A DNA stretch of 64,000 nt from Pseudomonadales bacterium (GTDB lineage: Bacteria > Pseudomonadota > Gammaproteobacteria > Pseudomonadales > Azotimanducaceae): positions 868,001-932,000 of the forward strand of contig JANQPF010000009.1 of assembly GCA_028285415.1 (NCBI GenBank), in the 5' to 3' direction. Positions within the stretch are counted from its first letter, which is position 1, and each line of letters begins with the position of its first letter. Positions 8,987 to 17,521 of this stretch are shown in pieces. The position numbers and the translations under genes are program-made. The notes under the pieces are model-generated. The model was not told the DNA's origin and made no database searches. It saw only the letters and a list, made by a program, of their open reading frames with translations.

Positions 8987-10327
8987 TCAGTCGCCTGCCG
9001 CCATGTACTTTTCCCACCAGTGATGGAAGTTGCGGATGCGACGCTCGTGATGGGAGATCCAGAAGCCTTTCATACCGCGGGAATGCAGGCCTTTCTGCAC
9101 GCCTTCAAGGCAGGATGCGTCCTGATCCAGCAGCAGCCCCGAGGAACGCTCGCCGTAGCGGTAGAAGACGTGTTCCGGGCGGCCTTCGACGACGTCGTCC
9201 CCCAACTCGACGAACAAATCCACCGCACCCGCGTTGGCAGCAGCATTGACCTCGCCTCTGGGTACACGGTTGAAGATCATCCGGTCAAAATACATCTTGT
9301 CCGGATCGGTAGGATGCGGCCGGTGCCGGAACATCCACATCTGTTCGCCAAACAGGTTGAACGTCACGTTCGGAAATATGTTGTAGTGGTAATCGGCGGT
9401 GAGCTGATCGTCAGTCAGATTCGAAAAGTCGAGCCCGTGCACGTTGCTGGTGGCGCGTTTGTGCGCGGCGACCGCATCGCGCAGCGTGGTTACGTCGCCG
9501 TCGAACGTATCCACCGGAAATCCCTCTGACTTCAGATAGTCGACCATCACTTCGTTGAGGGCCTTGTCTTCACCAATCTTTCTCGGGCTGGGTATGTACA
9601 TCGGCGCAATGAAGCGCGAGTGCGGGCCGTACAGATCCATCTGCACGTTGACGTCATCGGCAATGTACTCGGACTCGGGGTGTACCCCGCGCACGTGATA
9701 GGTCTCAGAAAAGATGTCGACCGAGGTTTTCCAGTTACAGTTCCACTCCACGGTTTCGTCCGAGACGAGCACCATGTCGTCAAACTCATAAGGCGCCAGG
9801 TGATCCGGTACGATGCCGAGATAATCGAGGAGCGGCTCGATATCAGGGTCCATCGACACCCACACGAAGCCACCCCAGGTGTCACAGCGCAGCGTTTGCA
9901 AGCCGAGCTCCTCGGCGGGTGTCCCCTGAGGAAAATCGTGGGCCTCCGGTACGTAATGCAGCGTACCGTCCAGATTCCAGCTCCAGCGGTGAAACGGGCA
10001 GCTCACGTAATCCGCCTGACCACAGCCGGCAGGTTTCAACTGATTACCACGGTGCTGACAGACATTGTAAAAAGCGCGAATTTGCCCGTCAGCCGCGCGA
10101 GTGACGAGAATCGACTCCCGCAGGTTTTCGAAGACGAAATAGTCTCCCGGTTCGGCAACGTCACAGACAGCCCCCGCCAGCAGCCAGGTTCTGGACCAGA
10201 CGCGCTCATCCTCGAGCTTCAGAAACTTCGGATCCGTATAGCGGTCCACCGGAATGCGGTCCGTGCCGAGATCAGGATCCGGCGCCTTGTCTGCCGGCGT
10301 AAACTCGAACTTGGCCGATTCGCTCAT
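8987..10327 (-). CDS. Rieske [2Fe-2S] aromatic ring-hydroxylating oxygenase, alpha subunit
   Basis: A 446-residue oxygenase alpha subunit. The Rieske cluster ligands are Cys90-x-His92 (VCQHRGNQLKPAG) and Cys110-x2-His113 (VSCPFHRWSW). The mononuclear iron site follows in the DIFSETYHVRGVHPE segment, with the conserved Asp that bridges to the Rieske centre. The start is ATG at 10327, preceded by a GGGGGGAG ribosome site; open frame upstream of it overlaps the divergent GST gene and is not coding. No beta subunit, ferredoxin or reductase is adjacent, so electron-transfer partners must lie elsewhere. Substrate class (aromatic ring or quaternary amine) is undetermined. Confidence 0.92.
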   Translation of the reverse strand: MSESAKFEFTPADKAPDPDLGTDRIPVDRYTDPKFLKLEDERVWSRTWLLAGAVCDVAEPGDYFVFENLRESILVTRAADGQIRAFYNVCQHRGNQLKPAGCGQADYVSCPFHRWSWNLDGTLHYVPEAHDFPQGTPAEELGLQTLRCDTWGGFVWVSMDPDIEPLLDYLGIVPDHLAPYEFDDMVLVSDETVEWNCNWKTSVDIFSETYHVRGVHPESEYIADDVNVQMDLYGPHSRFIAPMYIPSPRKIGEDKALNEVMVDYLKSEGFPVDTFDGDVTTLRDAVAAHKRATSNVHGLDFSNLTDDQLTADYHYNIFPNVTFNLFGEQMWMFRHRPHPTDPDKMYFDRMIFNRVPRGEVNAAANAGAVDLFVELGDDVVEGRPEHVFYRYGERSSGLLLDQDASCLEGVQKGLHSRGMKGFWISHHERRIRNFHHWWEKYMAAGD

Positions 10328-10451
10328 CTCTACTCCCCCCAAAAGCGAATCCACGAGTCTACCCAAAGCCGCCGGGCGTTCGAAGACCGAAGCCTTGCCG
10401 ACAATCATCCAGGCGAGCATGCTCCGCAGAGAGCTACCAACGAGGCGCACG

Positions 10452-11036
10452 GTGAAACTGTATTCTGACCAATCTGGTAGAGCGCCAAGCCCGCGGCGAG
10501 TTCGTATTTTTGTTGCCGAGAAGGCGCTCGAACTCGATGTCATCGACATGGAGTTGCACACAGAAAACCGAACCGAAGCGTTCAGGAAGAAAAATCCGCT
10601 GGGGAATCTGCCTGTTCTCGAGCTCGATGATGGCCTCTGCATTGCCGAGTCCATGGCAATCTGCCGATACCTGGAGGAGCTGTCCCCTGAGCCGCCGTTG
10701 TTCGGCTCGACACCTCTGGAAAAGGCTGTCATCGAGATGTGGAACCGCCGTTCGGAGCTCGCCTTCTACCTTCCGATCGAGTACGCCGGCGGATTTCTCG
10801 GGGAAAAAGTTGCGGAAGGTGCACGAAAGCGCGTTGCCAGGATGCTGACACTGTTTGACGCCGAGTTAGCGACGCGCCAGTTCATTGCTGCAGCGCATTT
10901 CTCCGTTGCCGACATCACCACGAAGGTTGCCATCGACTTTGGAGTGCGCTTCAACGATATCAATGTCCCTGACGAGTTGAGCAACTTCAAACGTTGGAAC
11001 GCTGAGATGAACGAAAGACCGAGCATGGCGGCTTGA
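10452..11036 (+). CDS. Glutathione S-transferase family protein
   Basis: A 194-residue GST. The thioredoxin-like N-domain is VKLYSDQSGRAPSPRRVRIF, with the cis-Pro motif NLPVLELDDG and the Glu-Ser glutathione contact in CIAESMAICRYLE. The helical C-domain ends with FSVADITTKVAIDFG. A conserved catalytic Tyr/Ser/Cys is not obvious; Ser6 or Ser9 of the first strand-loop region may serve. I chose GTG at 10452 because GAGG lies 6 bases upstream and the protein then opens on the family-typical KLY strand; ATG at 10419 is an alternative. It diverges from the Rieske oxygenase. Confidence 0.85.
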   Translation: MKLYSDQSGRAPSPRRVRIFVAEKALELDVIDMELHTENRTEAFRKKNPLGNLPVLELDDGLCIAESMAICRYLEELSPEPPLFGSTPLEKAVIEMWNRRSELAFYLPIEYAGGFLGEKVAEGARKRVARMLTLFDAELATRQFIAAAHFSVADITTKVAIDFGVRFNDINVPDELSNFKRWNAEMNERPSMAA

Positions 11037-11073
11037 GGGCACCGAGATTCCCAGTTTGGCATGTGAGGTTCGA

Positions 11074-11859
11074 TCACAGCCCGGCAAACTGATCCTCGAA
11101 ACGTGCGACGGTGCCATCCTCGTGCATCTGTTCCAGCGTCAGCTGCAGCCGCGAGACCAGCTTCGGGTCGGTGTCTGGATTCAGCGCAAGCCCCATCTCA
11201 GTGCGCTTGAAGGTGAAAACCTTTTTCACGGCCACACCCTCCTGCACGGCCAGCGGTGGCGGACCTTCAACTTCGACAACCGGCCAGAGGTCGATGCGTC
11301 CTCTGGCAAGCTTACGCACGTTGAGCACGTCGTTATTGACATAGTCCACGTGGAGACTCTGCGCCTCCAGATAGGCGGCAAGCGAGTCACCGAGGTAACC
11401 ACCAATCCGATAACGGCCGGCGTCCGCAAGCGTCTCGAGCTCAATGCCGCTGTCGGCGCGCGCCATGAGGACCCAGTTGTTTTCAACAAGAGGTCCAACC
11501 CACAAAAACAACGGATCGCGTTCAGGCGTTCGAAACGTCGGGAAGACGCCGTTGTTCGGATGTTCGAGCGCTTGTGCGTACGCCCGTTTCCAGGGCACCA
11601 GCTGCAGAGTCGACGCAACCCCGGCGCGCCGCATCAGCTCTTTGAAGGTTTCGGCGGCAAAACCGGTGATCTGGTCGGCTGACGACGCATGGGCGGAACC
11701 ATCGGTGGTCATGCTGAAGGGTGGAAACGGCTCCGTAAATAGATGCAGCACTTCGCTGCGCTCTTCGGCGAGCGCACCCGCGTTTGCCGCACACATCAGC
11801 GCCAGCAGCACAGATCGGATCACCATTTGCGTCAAACCCCCAGCTTTCGGGAGATGCAT
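11074..11859 (-). CDS. Periplasmic solute-binding protein (SBP_bac_3-like)
   Basis: A 261-residue exported protein with a signal peptide (core VIRSVLLALMCAANAGALA). The mature part has the type-II binding-protein layout: LHLFTEPFPPFSM, GFAAETFKELMRRAG, YAQALEHPNNGVFPTFRTPE and a C-terminal LQLTLEQMHEDGTVARFE. That pattern is shared by ABC amino-acid receptors and by stand-alone periplasmic sensors. No ABC permease or ATPase is adjacent. It diverges from a hybrid sensor kinase, so delivery of a ligand signal to that kinase is a reasonable inference. An ATG at 11826 would give a more standard signal peptide. Confidence 0.8.
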   Translation of the reverse strand: MHLPKAGGLTQMVIRSVLLALMCAANAGALAEERSEVLHLFTEPFPPFSMTTDGSAHASSADQITGFAAETFKELMRRAGVASTLQLVPWKRAYAQALEHPNNGVFPTFRTPERDPLFLWVGPLVENNWVLMARADSGIELETLADAGRYRIGGYLGDSLAAYLEAQSLHVDYVNNDVLNVRKLARGRIDLWPVVEVEGPPPLAVQEGVAVKKVFTFKRTEMGLALNPDTDPKLVSRLQLTLEQMHEDGTVARFEDQFAGL

Positions 11860-11996
11860 GCGATCGCTGCGCCTCCGTTTGTTGTTGTGCTAACAAAAGC
11901 CTAGACAAACCTCACGGTTTCGCACGCCCCGGCGGGGGGATCCCAACCCGTGTGCTAGGTTTAAAGAGATAAGAACCAAACGGCTATCCGTGCGAA

Positions 11997-13913
11997 ATGT
12001 CCGTGTTTTCGAGAGATCACGCCAGTAGCGGCCGCTCGCCGCTGGCGTCAAAGCTGCTGCGGATCGTTTTGTCAATTTACCTGATTGCAGCGTTTGCCAT
12101 CACCTGCTTTCAGCTGGTGCTCGAGTACCGGGACGAAGAGCGTCGCCTGCGCCAGGAAATCGATCAGGTGGCCAACGCCTTTCTGCCTGCGCTTGCGCCC
12201 GCGTTGTGGAATCTCGACAACAAGCAGGTCCGCAGCACCAGCGAAGGCATGTGGGTCAATCCGGCCATCTGGCACCTCACCGTACGCGACGACCTCGGGG
12301 AGGTGATCACCGAACGGGTCCGCAAAGCTGAAGGTTTCGCAAGCGGCTGGGATTTGACCCGCTACGAGTACGTCTACGACATTCATTTTTCCGACGACGC
12401 CGGTAACGCACCCGTTGGCGTGCTCACGCTCGCGTCCAGCGCCTATGTGGTTGCCGGGCGCGCGACGAGCACGTTCCTCTTCACGCTGGCCAACGCGGCG
12501 CTGAAGACGCTGCTCTTGTGGCTGATCTTCTACTACGTGCTGGTTCGCGTGGTCACGCGCCCGATGGGGGTGTTGACCCGCGCCATTCACCGGATTAATC
12601 CCGACAACAGTCAGGCGGCGAGATCGCAGCAGCAGAACCTGTCCGTTTTACATACCAACGACGAACTGGGCGCCATGGCCCTCAGCGTCAATCAGCTGGA
12701 GTCCGCTCTCATCCAGAAGAACAAGGCCATCGCGGAACGCCAGGGGCGCCTCGAAGCAACGGTCGAGGAGCTCGAGCGTGCTTCCGCTGCAAAAAGCCGC
12801 TTTCTCGCACACATGAGTCACGAGCTGCGCACGCCGCTGAACGGCATGCTCGGCATGACCGATCTGATGGCCTCGACGCCGCTCAGCAACGAACAGAACC
12901 AATACGTCTCTGTGTTGAAAAGCTCCAGTCAGCAGCTCTTGGCCGTCATCAACAACATCCTCGACTACTCGAAGATCGAGTCCGGCCGGCTGGAGCTCGA
13001 GCACATCGAATTCGATCTGCGGGCGCTCGTCGCCGACTCCGTCGCGCTTGCCGGAGTCGATGCCGCACGCAAAGGTCTGAGCCTACCCTGCACTTTCAGC
13101 TGCGACGGCTCGTCGCGAGTGCTCGGCGATCCGACCAAACTGCGCCAGGTGCTCGACAACCTGCTGAACAACGCAATCAAATTCACGGCGGAGGGCAGCG
13201 TGGCGATCAATGTCGAACTCAAGCCAGACAGCACCGGAATGCAGGCTCAGTTCTGTGTCAAAGATACCGGCATCGGCATCACGCCCGAGCAGCAAGCCAG
13301 ACTGTTCCGGCCGTTCAGCCAGGGTGATCAGTCGACGACCCGGCAGTTCGGCGGTACGGGGCTCGGCCTTGCCATCTGCAGACAGCTTGTTGAACTGATG
13401 GGTGGCCAGATTGAGCTCGATTCGCAGCCGGGGCGCGGCACGGCGTTCACCTTCAACATCTCATTCGACCCGCCGGAAGCATCGTCACGGATCATCGAGA
13501 AAGGCACCACGGCGCGACCCGCGCAGTACCCTTCTCTCCGTGTCCTGGTCGCCGAGGACAATGAGGTGAATCAGCTCGTCGTGAAAGGCATGCTGAAACG
13601 TTTCGGCGTCGACGCGGACTTCGCTGACAACGGCGCCGAGGCGCTCGAGCGCTGCGAGGCCTCGAACGCCGCCTATGATCTCGTCTTCATGGACATCGAA
13701 ATGCCGGTCCTCGACGGCTGGGCGGCAACGCGCGCGCTGCGGGATGGGCCCGCTGCAGATCGGGTGGGGATGATTGTCGGCTTGAGTGCCCATGCGCTGG
13801 ACGTAGATCGTGCCAAGGCTGACGCGTGCGGCATGGATGCTTACTTCGCCAAACCGGTGCGGATGGAAGAGATTGCCGAAATTCTCGGCAGAGCGGCAGG
13901 CCCGGGTTCTTGA
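11997..13913 (+). CDS. Hybrid sensor histidine kinase / response regulator
   Basis: A 638-residue inner-membrane signalling protein. Two membrane segments (about 20-44 and 160-183) flank a periplasmic sensor domain with the ALWNLDNKQVRSTSEGM motif seen in CHASE-like/dCache sensors. A HAMP-like linker and coiled coil follow. The HisKA domain has its phospho-acceptor at His275 (MSHELRTPLNGMLG), and the ATPase domain shows the N box (LDNLLNNAIKFT), DTGIGI and GTGLGLAI. A C-terminal receiver has its acceptor at Asp566 (VFMDIEMP). There is no Hpt domain, so a separate phosphotransfer protein or cis autoregulation is implied. Confidence 0.93.
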   Translation: MSVFSRDHASSGRSPLASKLLRIVLSIYLIAAFAITCFQLVLEYRDEERRLRQEIDQVANAFLPALAPALWNLDNKQVRSTSEGMWVNPAIWHLTVRDDLGEVITERVRKAEGFASGWDLTRYEYVYDIHFSDDAGNAPVGVLTLASSAYVVAGRATSTFLFTLANAALKTLLLWLIFYYVLVRVVTRPMGVLTRAIHRINPDNSQAARSQQQNLSVLHTNDELGAMALSVNQLESALIQKNKAIAERQGRLEATVEELERASAAKSRFLAHMSHELRTPLNGMLGMTDLMASTPLSNEQNQYVSVLKSSSQQLLAVINNILDYSKIESGRLELEHIEFDLRALVADSVALAGVDAARKGLSLPCTFSCDGSSRVLGDPTKLRQVLDNLLNNAIKFTAEGSVAINVELKPDSTGMQAQFCVKDTGIGITPEQQARLFRPFSQGDQSTTRQFGGTGLGLAICRQLVELMGGQIELDSQPGRGTAFTFNISFDPPEASSRIIEKGTTARPAQYPSLRVLVAEDNEVNQLVVKGMLKRFGVDADFADNGAEALERCEASNAAYDLVFMDIEMPVLDGWAATRALRDGPAADRVGMIVGLSAHALDVDRAKADACGMDAYFAKPVRMEEIAEILGRAAGPGS

Positions 13914-13919
13914 CCCGGG
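13901..13919 (+). other. Strong inverted repeat over the hybrid kinase stop codon
   Basis: CCCGGGT at 13901-13907 pairs perfectly with ACCCGGG at 13913-13919 across a five-base loop; the TGA stop of the kinase lies in it. No T-run follows, so it is not a canonical intrinsic terminator. It may stabilise the kinase mRNA 3' end or limit read-through into the selenoprotein gene. Confidence 0.45.
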
Positions 13920-13928
13920 TCACCTTCG

Positions 13929-13958
13929 TTGCGGAGAATCTTCGTCCGAATCCAATAC
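13929..13958 (+). promoter_or_regulatory. Weak candidate promoter for the ArsC-like selenoprotein
   Basis: TTGCGG at 13929-13934 and CAATAC at 13953-13958 are separated by 18 bases and lie just upstream of the ribosome site GAGGAAG (13963-13969). Both hexamers match sigma-70 consensus only partly. The ribosome site is itself inside a small palindrome, GAGG/CCTC around a four-base loop (13963-13974), that could partly hide it. Confidence 0.3.
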
Positions 13959-13974
13959 ACTCGAGGAAGTCCTC

Positions 13975-14304
13975 ATGGCCAAATCCGTAGACTGGTACTA
14001 CTACCGCGGCGGCTGAACCAGCTGCGCCAAAGCATCCAAGTTCTTGGAAGCCCGTTCCGTAAACATCAAAGAGCAGATCCCCGCCAGCCGTAAGCTGCAG
14101 CGCGACGACGCTGAAGCTCTCCTCGCCAAAGCCAGCAGCATGACCGTTGCCAAAGGCAAGAAGGTGCAGGAGTTCAAAGGTGTGAGCGACGAAGCTCTGG
14201 ACGCCATGCTCGGCGCCACAGGCAATCTACGCGCACCGGCGATTGTCGTCGGCAAGAAGCTGCTGATTGGTTTCAACGAAGACGTCTACAGCAACGTCTT
14301 TTAG
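13975..14304 (+). CDS. ArsC-like thioredoxin-fold selenoprotein (UxxC, in-frame TGA = Sec14)
   Basis: One frame runs from ATG 13975 to the stop at 14302-14304, interrupted only by TGA at 14014-14016. Reading that TGA as selenocysteine gives 109 residues opening MAKSVDWYYYRGG, then U-T-S-C, so Sec14 and Cys17 form a UxxC redox motif at the end of the first beta strand, exactly where ArsC/glutaredoxin-fold proteins place CxxC. Downstream segments AKGKKVQEFKGVSDE and GNLRAPAIVVGKKLLIGF (cis-Pro motif) match the small ArsC family that is known in both Cys and Sec forms. GAGGAAG precedes the ATG by 5 bases. A SECIS-like hairpin follows the TGA. Probable role: thiol/disulfide or selenenyl redox exchange; arsenate reduction is not shown. 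Confidence 0.92.
14032..14051 (+). promoter_or_regulatory. Candidate bacterial SECIS element of the ArsC-like selenoprotein
   Basis: Downstream of the TGA (14014-14016), TCCAA (14035-14039) pairs with TTGGA (14044-14048) around the tetraloop GTTC; the stem is extended by GC/GC (14032-14033 with 14050-14051) after one A-A mismatch. The apical loop begins 23 bases after the TGA and its first base is G. Both agree with the published bacterial SECIS description (loop 16-37 bases from UGA, G among the first two loop bases), as I recall it. Confidence 0.8.
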
Positions 14305-14312
14305 CGAGTTGG

Positions 14313-15071
14313 CTAGTAGTCGACGGCGGTGTTCTCGAAGGTGAAGCCGCCGCTCGACATCACCAGCCGGTGTCGCGCACCTTCCGCCTCAGCATCCCAG
14401 GCGTCATAGCCCGCATCTCCGGTCCACATCGCCACCCGAACGCCGGCGGCGTTCTTCACGACCCGGGTCTGATAGATCCGCGGTTCACGCGAGGCCAGGT
14501 TTTCCAGGATTGCCGCCGTGGGTGAATAACGGGAAAGGTGATACAACGTCACCCAGGTCGGCGGCACCAGATCAATCTCACCTCTGGCGTGATTGGCGAG
14601 CGCTTGTTCAGGCTTGACCCAGGCATGATCTTTGATTTCGCCGTCGTCGATGACCACGTCATCTGCATCTTGCAGGTGCGCCGCGAAAAACCAGGTGGTA
14701 AAACGCTTCTGCGGCCCCGGCGGTGGGGTCCAGCGGGCGAACCAGGTGAACGCGTCCGGCTCGACGACCAGCCCCGTCTCTTCCTCGGTCTCCCTCACCA
14801 CCGCAATGCGAGCCGCATGATTGTCGTCTTCAGCCTCAGCGTGATCTTCCGCATCGATTTTGCCACCGGGAAAAACCCACATGCCGCCGAAGGAGATTTT
14901 CGAATTCTTCTTGAGCATCAGCACCTCCGGACCGTCTGCGGTATCGCGCAGCAGCACCACCGTTGCTGACGGGATCGGCGCTTCGACGCCCGCTTCCTGC
15001 TCGTTGCGGGCGTCGATGTTGCCGTACATGTCGTTTTTGTGCTGACCCGGATCCGGAGGTGTGTTGGACAT
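14313..15071 (-). CDS. NUDIX hydrolase (NUDT19/RDR-like)
   Basis: A 252-residue Nudix protein. The Nudix box is seen as GGMWVFPGGKID followed, after an acidic insertion, by RETEEETGL with the metal-binding glutamates. The longer spacing and WFARWTPPPGPQKRFTTWFF are typical of the NUDT19/CoA-diphosphatase-like branch that hydrolyses CoA derivatives or other nucleoside diphosphates. The start is ATG 15071, five bases after the stop of the thiolase gene upstream, so the two are co-transcribed. A CoA-linked role would fit that neighbour but is inference. Confidence 0.85.
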   Translation of the reverse strand: MSNTPPDPGQHKNDMYGNIDARNEQEAGVEAPIPSATVVLLRDTADGPEVLMLKKNSKISFGGMWVFPGGKIDAEDHAEAEDDNHAARIAVVRETEEETGLVVEPDAFTWFARWTPPPGPQKRFTTWFFAAHLQDADDVVIDDGEIKDHAWVKPEQALANHARGEIDLVPPTWVTLYHLSRYSPTAAILENLASREPRIYQTRVVKNAAGVRVAMWTGDAGYDAWDAEAEGARHRLVMSSGGFTFENTAVDY

Positions 15072-15075
15072 TTTG

Positions 15076-16272
15076 TCAGAGAACCTCGAACAGCCCCGCT
15101 GCGCCCATCCCACCGCCGATGCACATCGTGCAAACGACGTACTTGGCGCCGCGGCGCTTGCCTTCGATCAACGCGTGGCCAACCATGCGCGAACCGGACA
15201 TCCCGTACGGGTGGCCGATGGAGATTGCCCCACCGTTGACGTTCAGGTTTTCGTCTGGAATTCCGAGGGTGTCACGGCAGTAGAGCACCTGCACGGCAAA
15301 CGCTTCGTTCAGTTCCCAAAGCCCGATGTCATCCATGGTCAAACCGTTCTTCTCCAGGAGCTTCGGCACCGCAAACACGGGACCAATGCCCATTTCATCC
15401 GGGTTCGTGCCGGCAACCGCGATACCACGATAGGCGCCAAGCGGCTGAAGACCGCGCTTCTCCGCCACAGAGGCTTCCATCAGAACGCAGGCAGAGGCGC
15501 CGTCAGAGAGTTGGGAGGCATTCCCTGCGGTGACGTGCTTCCCTTCTTTGATGACCTGTCCGTTGCTGAACACCGGCTGCAGGCCGGCAAGCGCTTCAGC
15601 CGTCGTACCCGGACGGTTGCCTTCGTCTTTGTCGAGGGTAACTTCTGATTCACTGACCTCGCCGGTTTCCTTGTTTTGAAACTTCATGGTGGCGGTCAGC
15701 GGCACAATTTCGTCGTTGAATTTCCCGGAAGCCTGGGCCTCCGCGGTCCGCGCCTGTGAGTTTGCGGCAAGCTCATCCTGTGCTTCGCGGCTGACGCCAT
15801 AGCGCTCACCAACCACCTCCGCAGTTTCGATCATTGCCATGTAAAGCGCCGGTTTGTTGGCAATCGCCCACGGGCTCGGGATGGTGAACATGTCAGCCGT
15901 CTGGTTCATTGAGATCGACTCCACGCCGCCGCCGATGGCCACATCCATGCCGTCAGTGATGATCTGCTTGGCCGCGATGCCGATGGCCATCATGCCCGAG
16001 GAGCACTGACGGTCGATGGTCTGACCGGACACCGTGTCGGGCAAACCCGCTTCGAGCAGGCACTGACGCGCGGTGTTCATTGATGCCGAACCCATCTGGA
16101 TGGCGGAACCCATGACAACGTCCTCAACTTCGGCGGGATCTACACCTGCCCGCTCCACGGCGTGCTTGATGACGTGGGCACCCAGCGCCTGACTGCCGGT
16201 GTTATTGAACGCGCCCCGATAGGCTTTACCGATCGGGGTACGGGCGGTGGATACGATGACTGCTTCGCGCAT
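15076..16272 (-). CDS. Acetyl-CoA acetyltransferase / thiolase
   Basis: A 398-residue thiolase of normal family length. Cys90 in DRQCSSG is the acyl-accepting nucleophile; the C-terminal catalytic pair is in [12 protein letters not shown] (His) and [11 protein letters not shown] (Cys). The start [20 protein letters not shown] is the classical opening. The enzyme cleaves 3-ketoacyl-CoA in beta-oxidation or condenses acetyl-CoA. It is followed five bases later by a Nudix hydrolase and diverges from the nitroreductase. Confidence 0.93.
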   Translation of the reverse strand: MREAVIVSTARTPIGKAYRGAFNNTGSQALGAHVIKHAVERAGVDPAEVEDVVMGSAIQMGSASMNTARQCLLEAGLPDTVSGQTIDRQCSSGMMAIGIAAKQIITDGMDVAIGGGVESISMNQTADMFTIPSPWAIANKPALYMAMIETAEVVGERYGVSREAQDELAANSQARTAEAQASGKFNDEIVPLTATMKFQNKETGEVSESEVTLDKDEGNRPGTTAEALAGLQPVFSNGQVIKEGKHVTAGNASQLSDGASACVLMEASVAEKRGLQPLGAYRGIAVAGTNPDEMGIGPVFAVPKLLEKNGLTMDDIGLWELNEAFAVQVLYCRDTLGIPDENLNVNGGAISIGHPYGMSGSRMVGHALIEGKRRGAKYVVCTMCIGGGMGAAGLFEVL

Positions 16273-16361
16273 GAGGGCGCACTCCTTATGAAGGTGAATG
16301 GGCGTAGTGAATAAAGCGGCGCGCAGGGTAACATAAGCGGCTTTTCACGGGGAAACCTACG

Positions 16362-17015
16362 ATGAACGTCTCTGATGCAGTAGCCGGCCGCACCTCCATT
16401 CGCGCTTTTACCGACAAACCTGTCGACACAGCCCTGATTCAGGAGCTCCTGGAGAAAGCCGCGCGCGCGCCGTCCGGAGGTAACCTGCAACCATGGCGTG
16501 TATTTGTGATCACGTCCGAGACGATGCCGCGCTTTCTCAGTTTTCTCAGTGAAACCGACATCACTGACGAAGCGGCTTATCAGATCTATCCGAACGATCT
16601 GAAGTCGCCCTACCGGGATTCTCGCTTCAAAGTCGGCGAGGACATGTATGCGCTCCTCGGCATTCCCCGCGATGACAAGGCAGCCCGCTTCGCCCGGCTG
16701 GCGGAGAACTACACCTTCTTCGGCGCCCCCACCGGATTTTTCTGCTTTGTCGACCGGCAGATGGGGCCGCCGCAGTGGTCTGACCTCGGCATGTTCCTGC
16801 AAACGTTCATGCTGCTGGCTCAGGAGGCCGGACTTGCTACCTGCGCTCAGGAAGCCTGGGCAATGCGTCCAAATTCCGTGAGCTCATTTGTGGGAGCAGA
16901 TGAGGAACTCTTGCTCTTCTGCGGCATGGCCATCGGCTACAAAGACCCTGACGCGCCGGTAAACGGCCTCTACTCCGACCGCGAACCGCTCGACGTCTGG
17001 GCCAGATTCGTCTGA
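16362..17015 (+). CDS. Nitroreductase family FMN protein
   Basis: A 217-residue nitroreductase. Features are the N-terminal RTSIRAFTDKPVD (FMN phosphate contact), ARAPSGGNLQPWRVFV (second flavin contact) and the GLATCAQEAWAMRPNSV region with the C-terminal ELLLFCGMAIGYKDPDAPVN. These proteins are dimeric and reduce nitroaromatics, quinones or enones with NAD(P)H. A ribosome site (GGGGAAACC) precedes the ATG. It is convergent with the DoxX gene eight bases beyond. Confidence 0.9.
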   Translation: MNVSDAVAGRTSIRAFTDKPVDTALIQELLEKAARAPSGGNLQPWRVFVITSETMPRFLSFLSETDITDEAAYQIYPNDLKSPYRDSRFKVGEDMYALLGIPRDDKAARFARLAENYTFFGAPTGFFCFVDRQMGPPQWSDLGMFLQTFMLLAQEAGLATCAQEAWAMRPNSVSSFVGADEELLLFCGMAIGYKDPDAPVNGLYSDREPLDVWARFV

Positions 17016-17022
17016 ACCCCGA

Positions 17023-17442
17023 TCAGGCTGCCGCTTCGCTGGGTGGTGCCTCGCTGGACGAAAACCCGGCCACACACATGAGCCCGGCCATGATCGCCAG
17101 GTTTTTGATGAAATTCTGGGTCTCGTGAGCCTGCTGCAGGCCTTCTTCCATGTTCCAGAAGTCGTGCATGAACAGGCTGATGACGAGCGTCAAGCCTGCC
17201 AGAACAAACGCCACAAGCTGGGTACGGTAGCCGAGAAAAAGGCTCACGCCGCCGCCGATCTGGAGGATGATGGTCAGGACCAGTAATACCGGAATCAGCG
17301 GCACGCTGTGGGCTGCCATGTATTCCACGGTCCCGGACCAGCCGGTGACTTTGGTGATGCCCGGAATGATGAAATAGAGACCGAGAAGCCCTCGACCCAC
17401 AATCAAAAGCAGGCGTTGGCCCTGCGCTACGTTTGCTTCCAC
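17023..17442 (-). CDS. DoxX family membrane protein
   Basis: A 139-residue membrane protein with four hydrophobic segments and the DoxX opening LLLIVGRGLLGLYFIIPGITKVTGW. An SFLGYRTQLVAFVLAGLTL stretch lies mid-protein. Members are linked to quinone or thiol redox chemistry, but a specific role cannot be assigned. I chose GTG 17442 because an AGGGG site lies 5 bases upstream; ATG 17478 would add 12 charged residues. Confidence 0.82.
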   Translation of the reverse strand: MEANVAQGQRLLLIVGRGLLGLYFIIPGITKVTGWSGTVEYMAAHSVPLIPVLLVLTIILQIGGGVSLFLGYRTQLVAFVLAGLTLVISLFMHDFWNMEEGLQQAHETQNFIKNLAIMAGLMCVAGFSSSEAPPSEAAA

Positions 17443-17521
17443 TTTTTCCCCTTGCCCCTTGTGTCCCCTCATGCCCACGGTCGACTCCCCTTGCCGCCCC
17501 CGGAGTTCGCTTGTTAAGCGC

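Noticed and set aside
9620-10468. Plus-strand open frame opposite the Rieske gene
   Set aside because: Antisense shadow of the Rieske alpha subunit.
11030-11076. Read-through of the TGA at the end of the solute-binding protein as another Sec codon
   Set aside because: The protein is already full length at the TGA, and what follows does not extend a fold or place Cys in a UxxC motif.
13901-13919. Hairpin at the hybrid kinase stop as an intrinsic terminator
   Set aside because: No T-run after the stem; kept only as an inverted repeat.
14014-14016. TGA at 14014 as a genuine stop giving a 13-residue peptide followed by a separate ORF
   Set aside because: The sequence after it has no ribosome site of its own and continues the same fold in the same frame; UxxC placement and the hairpin favour Sec.
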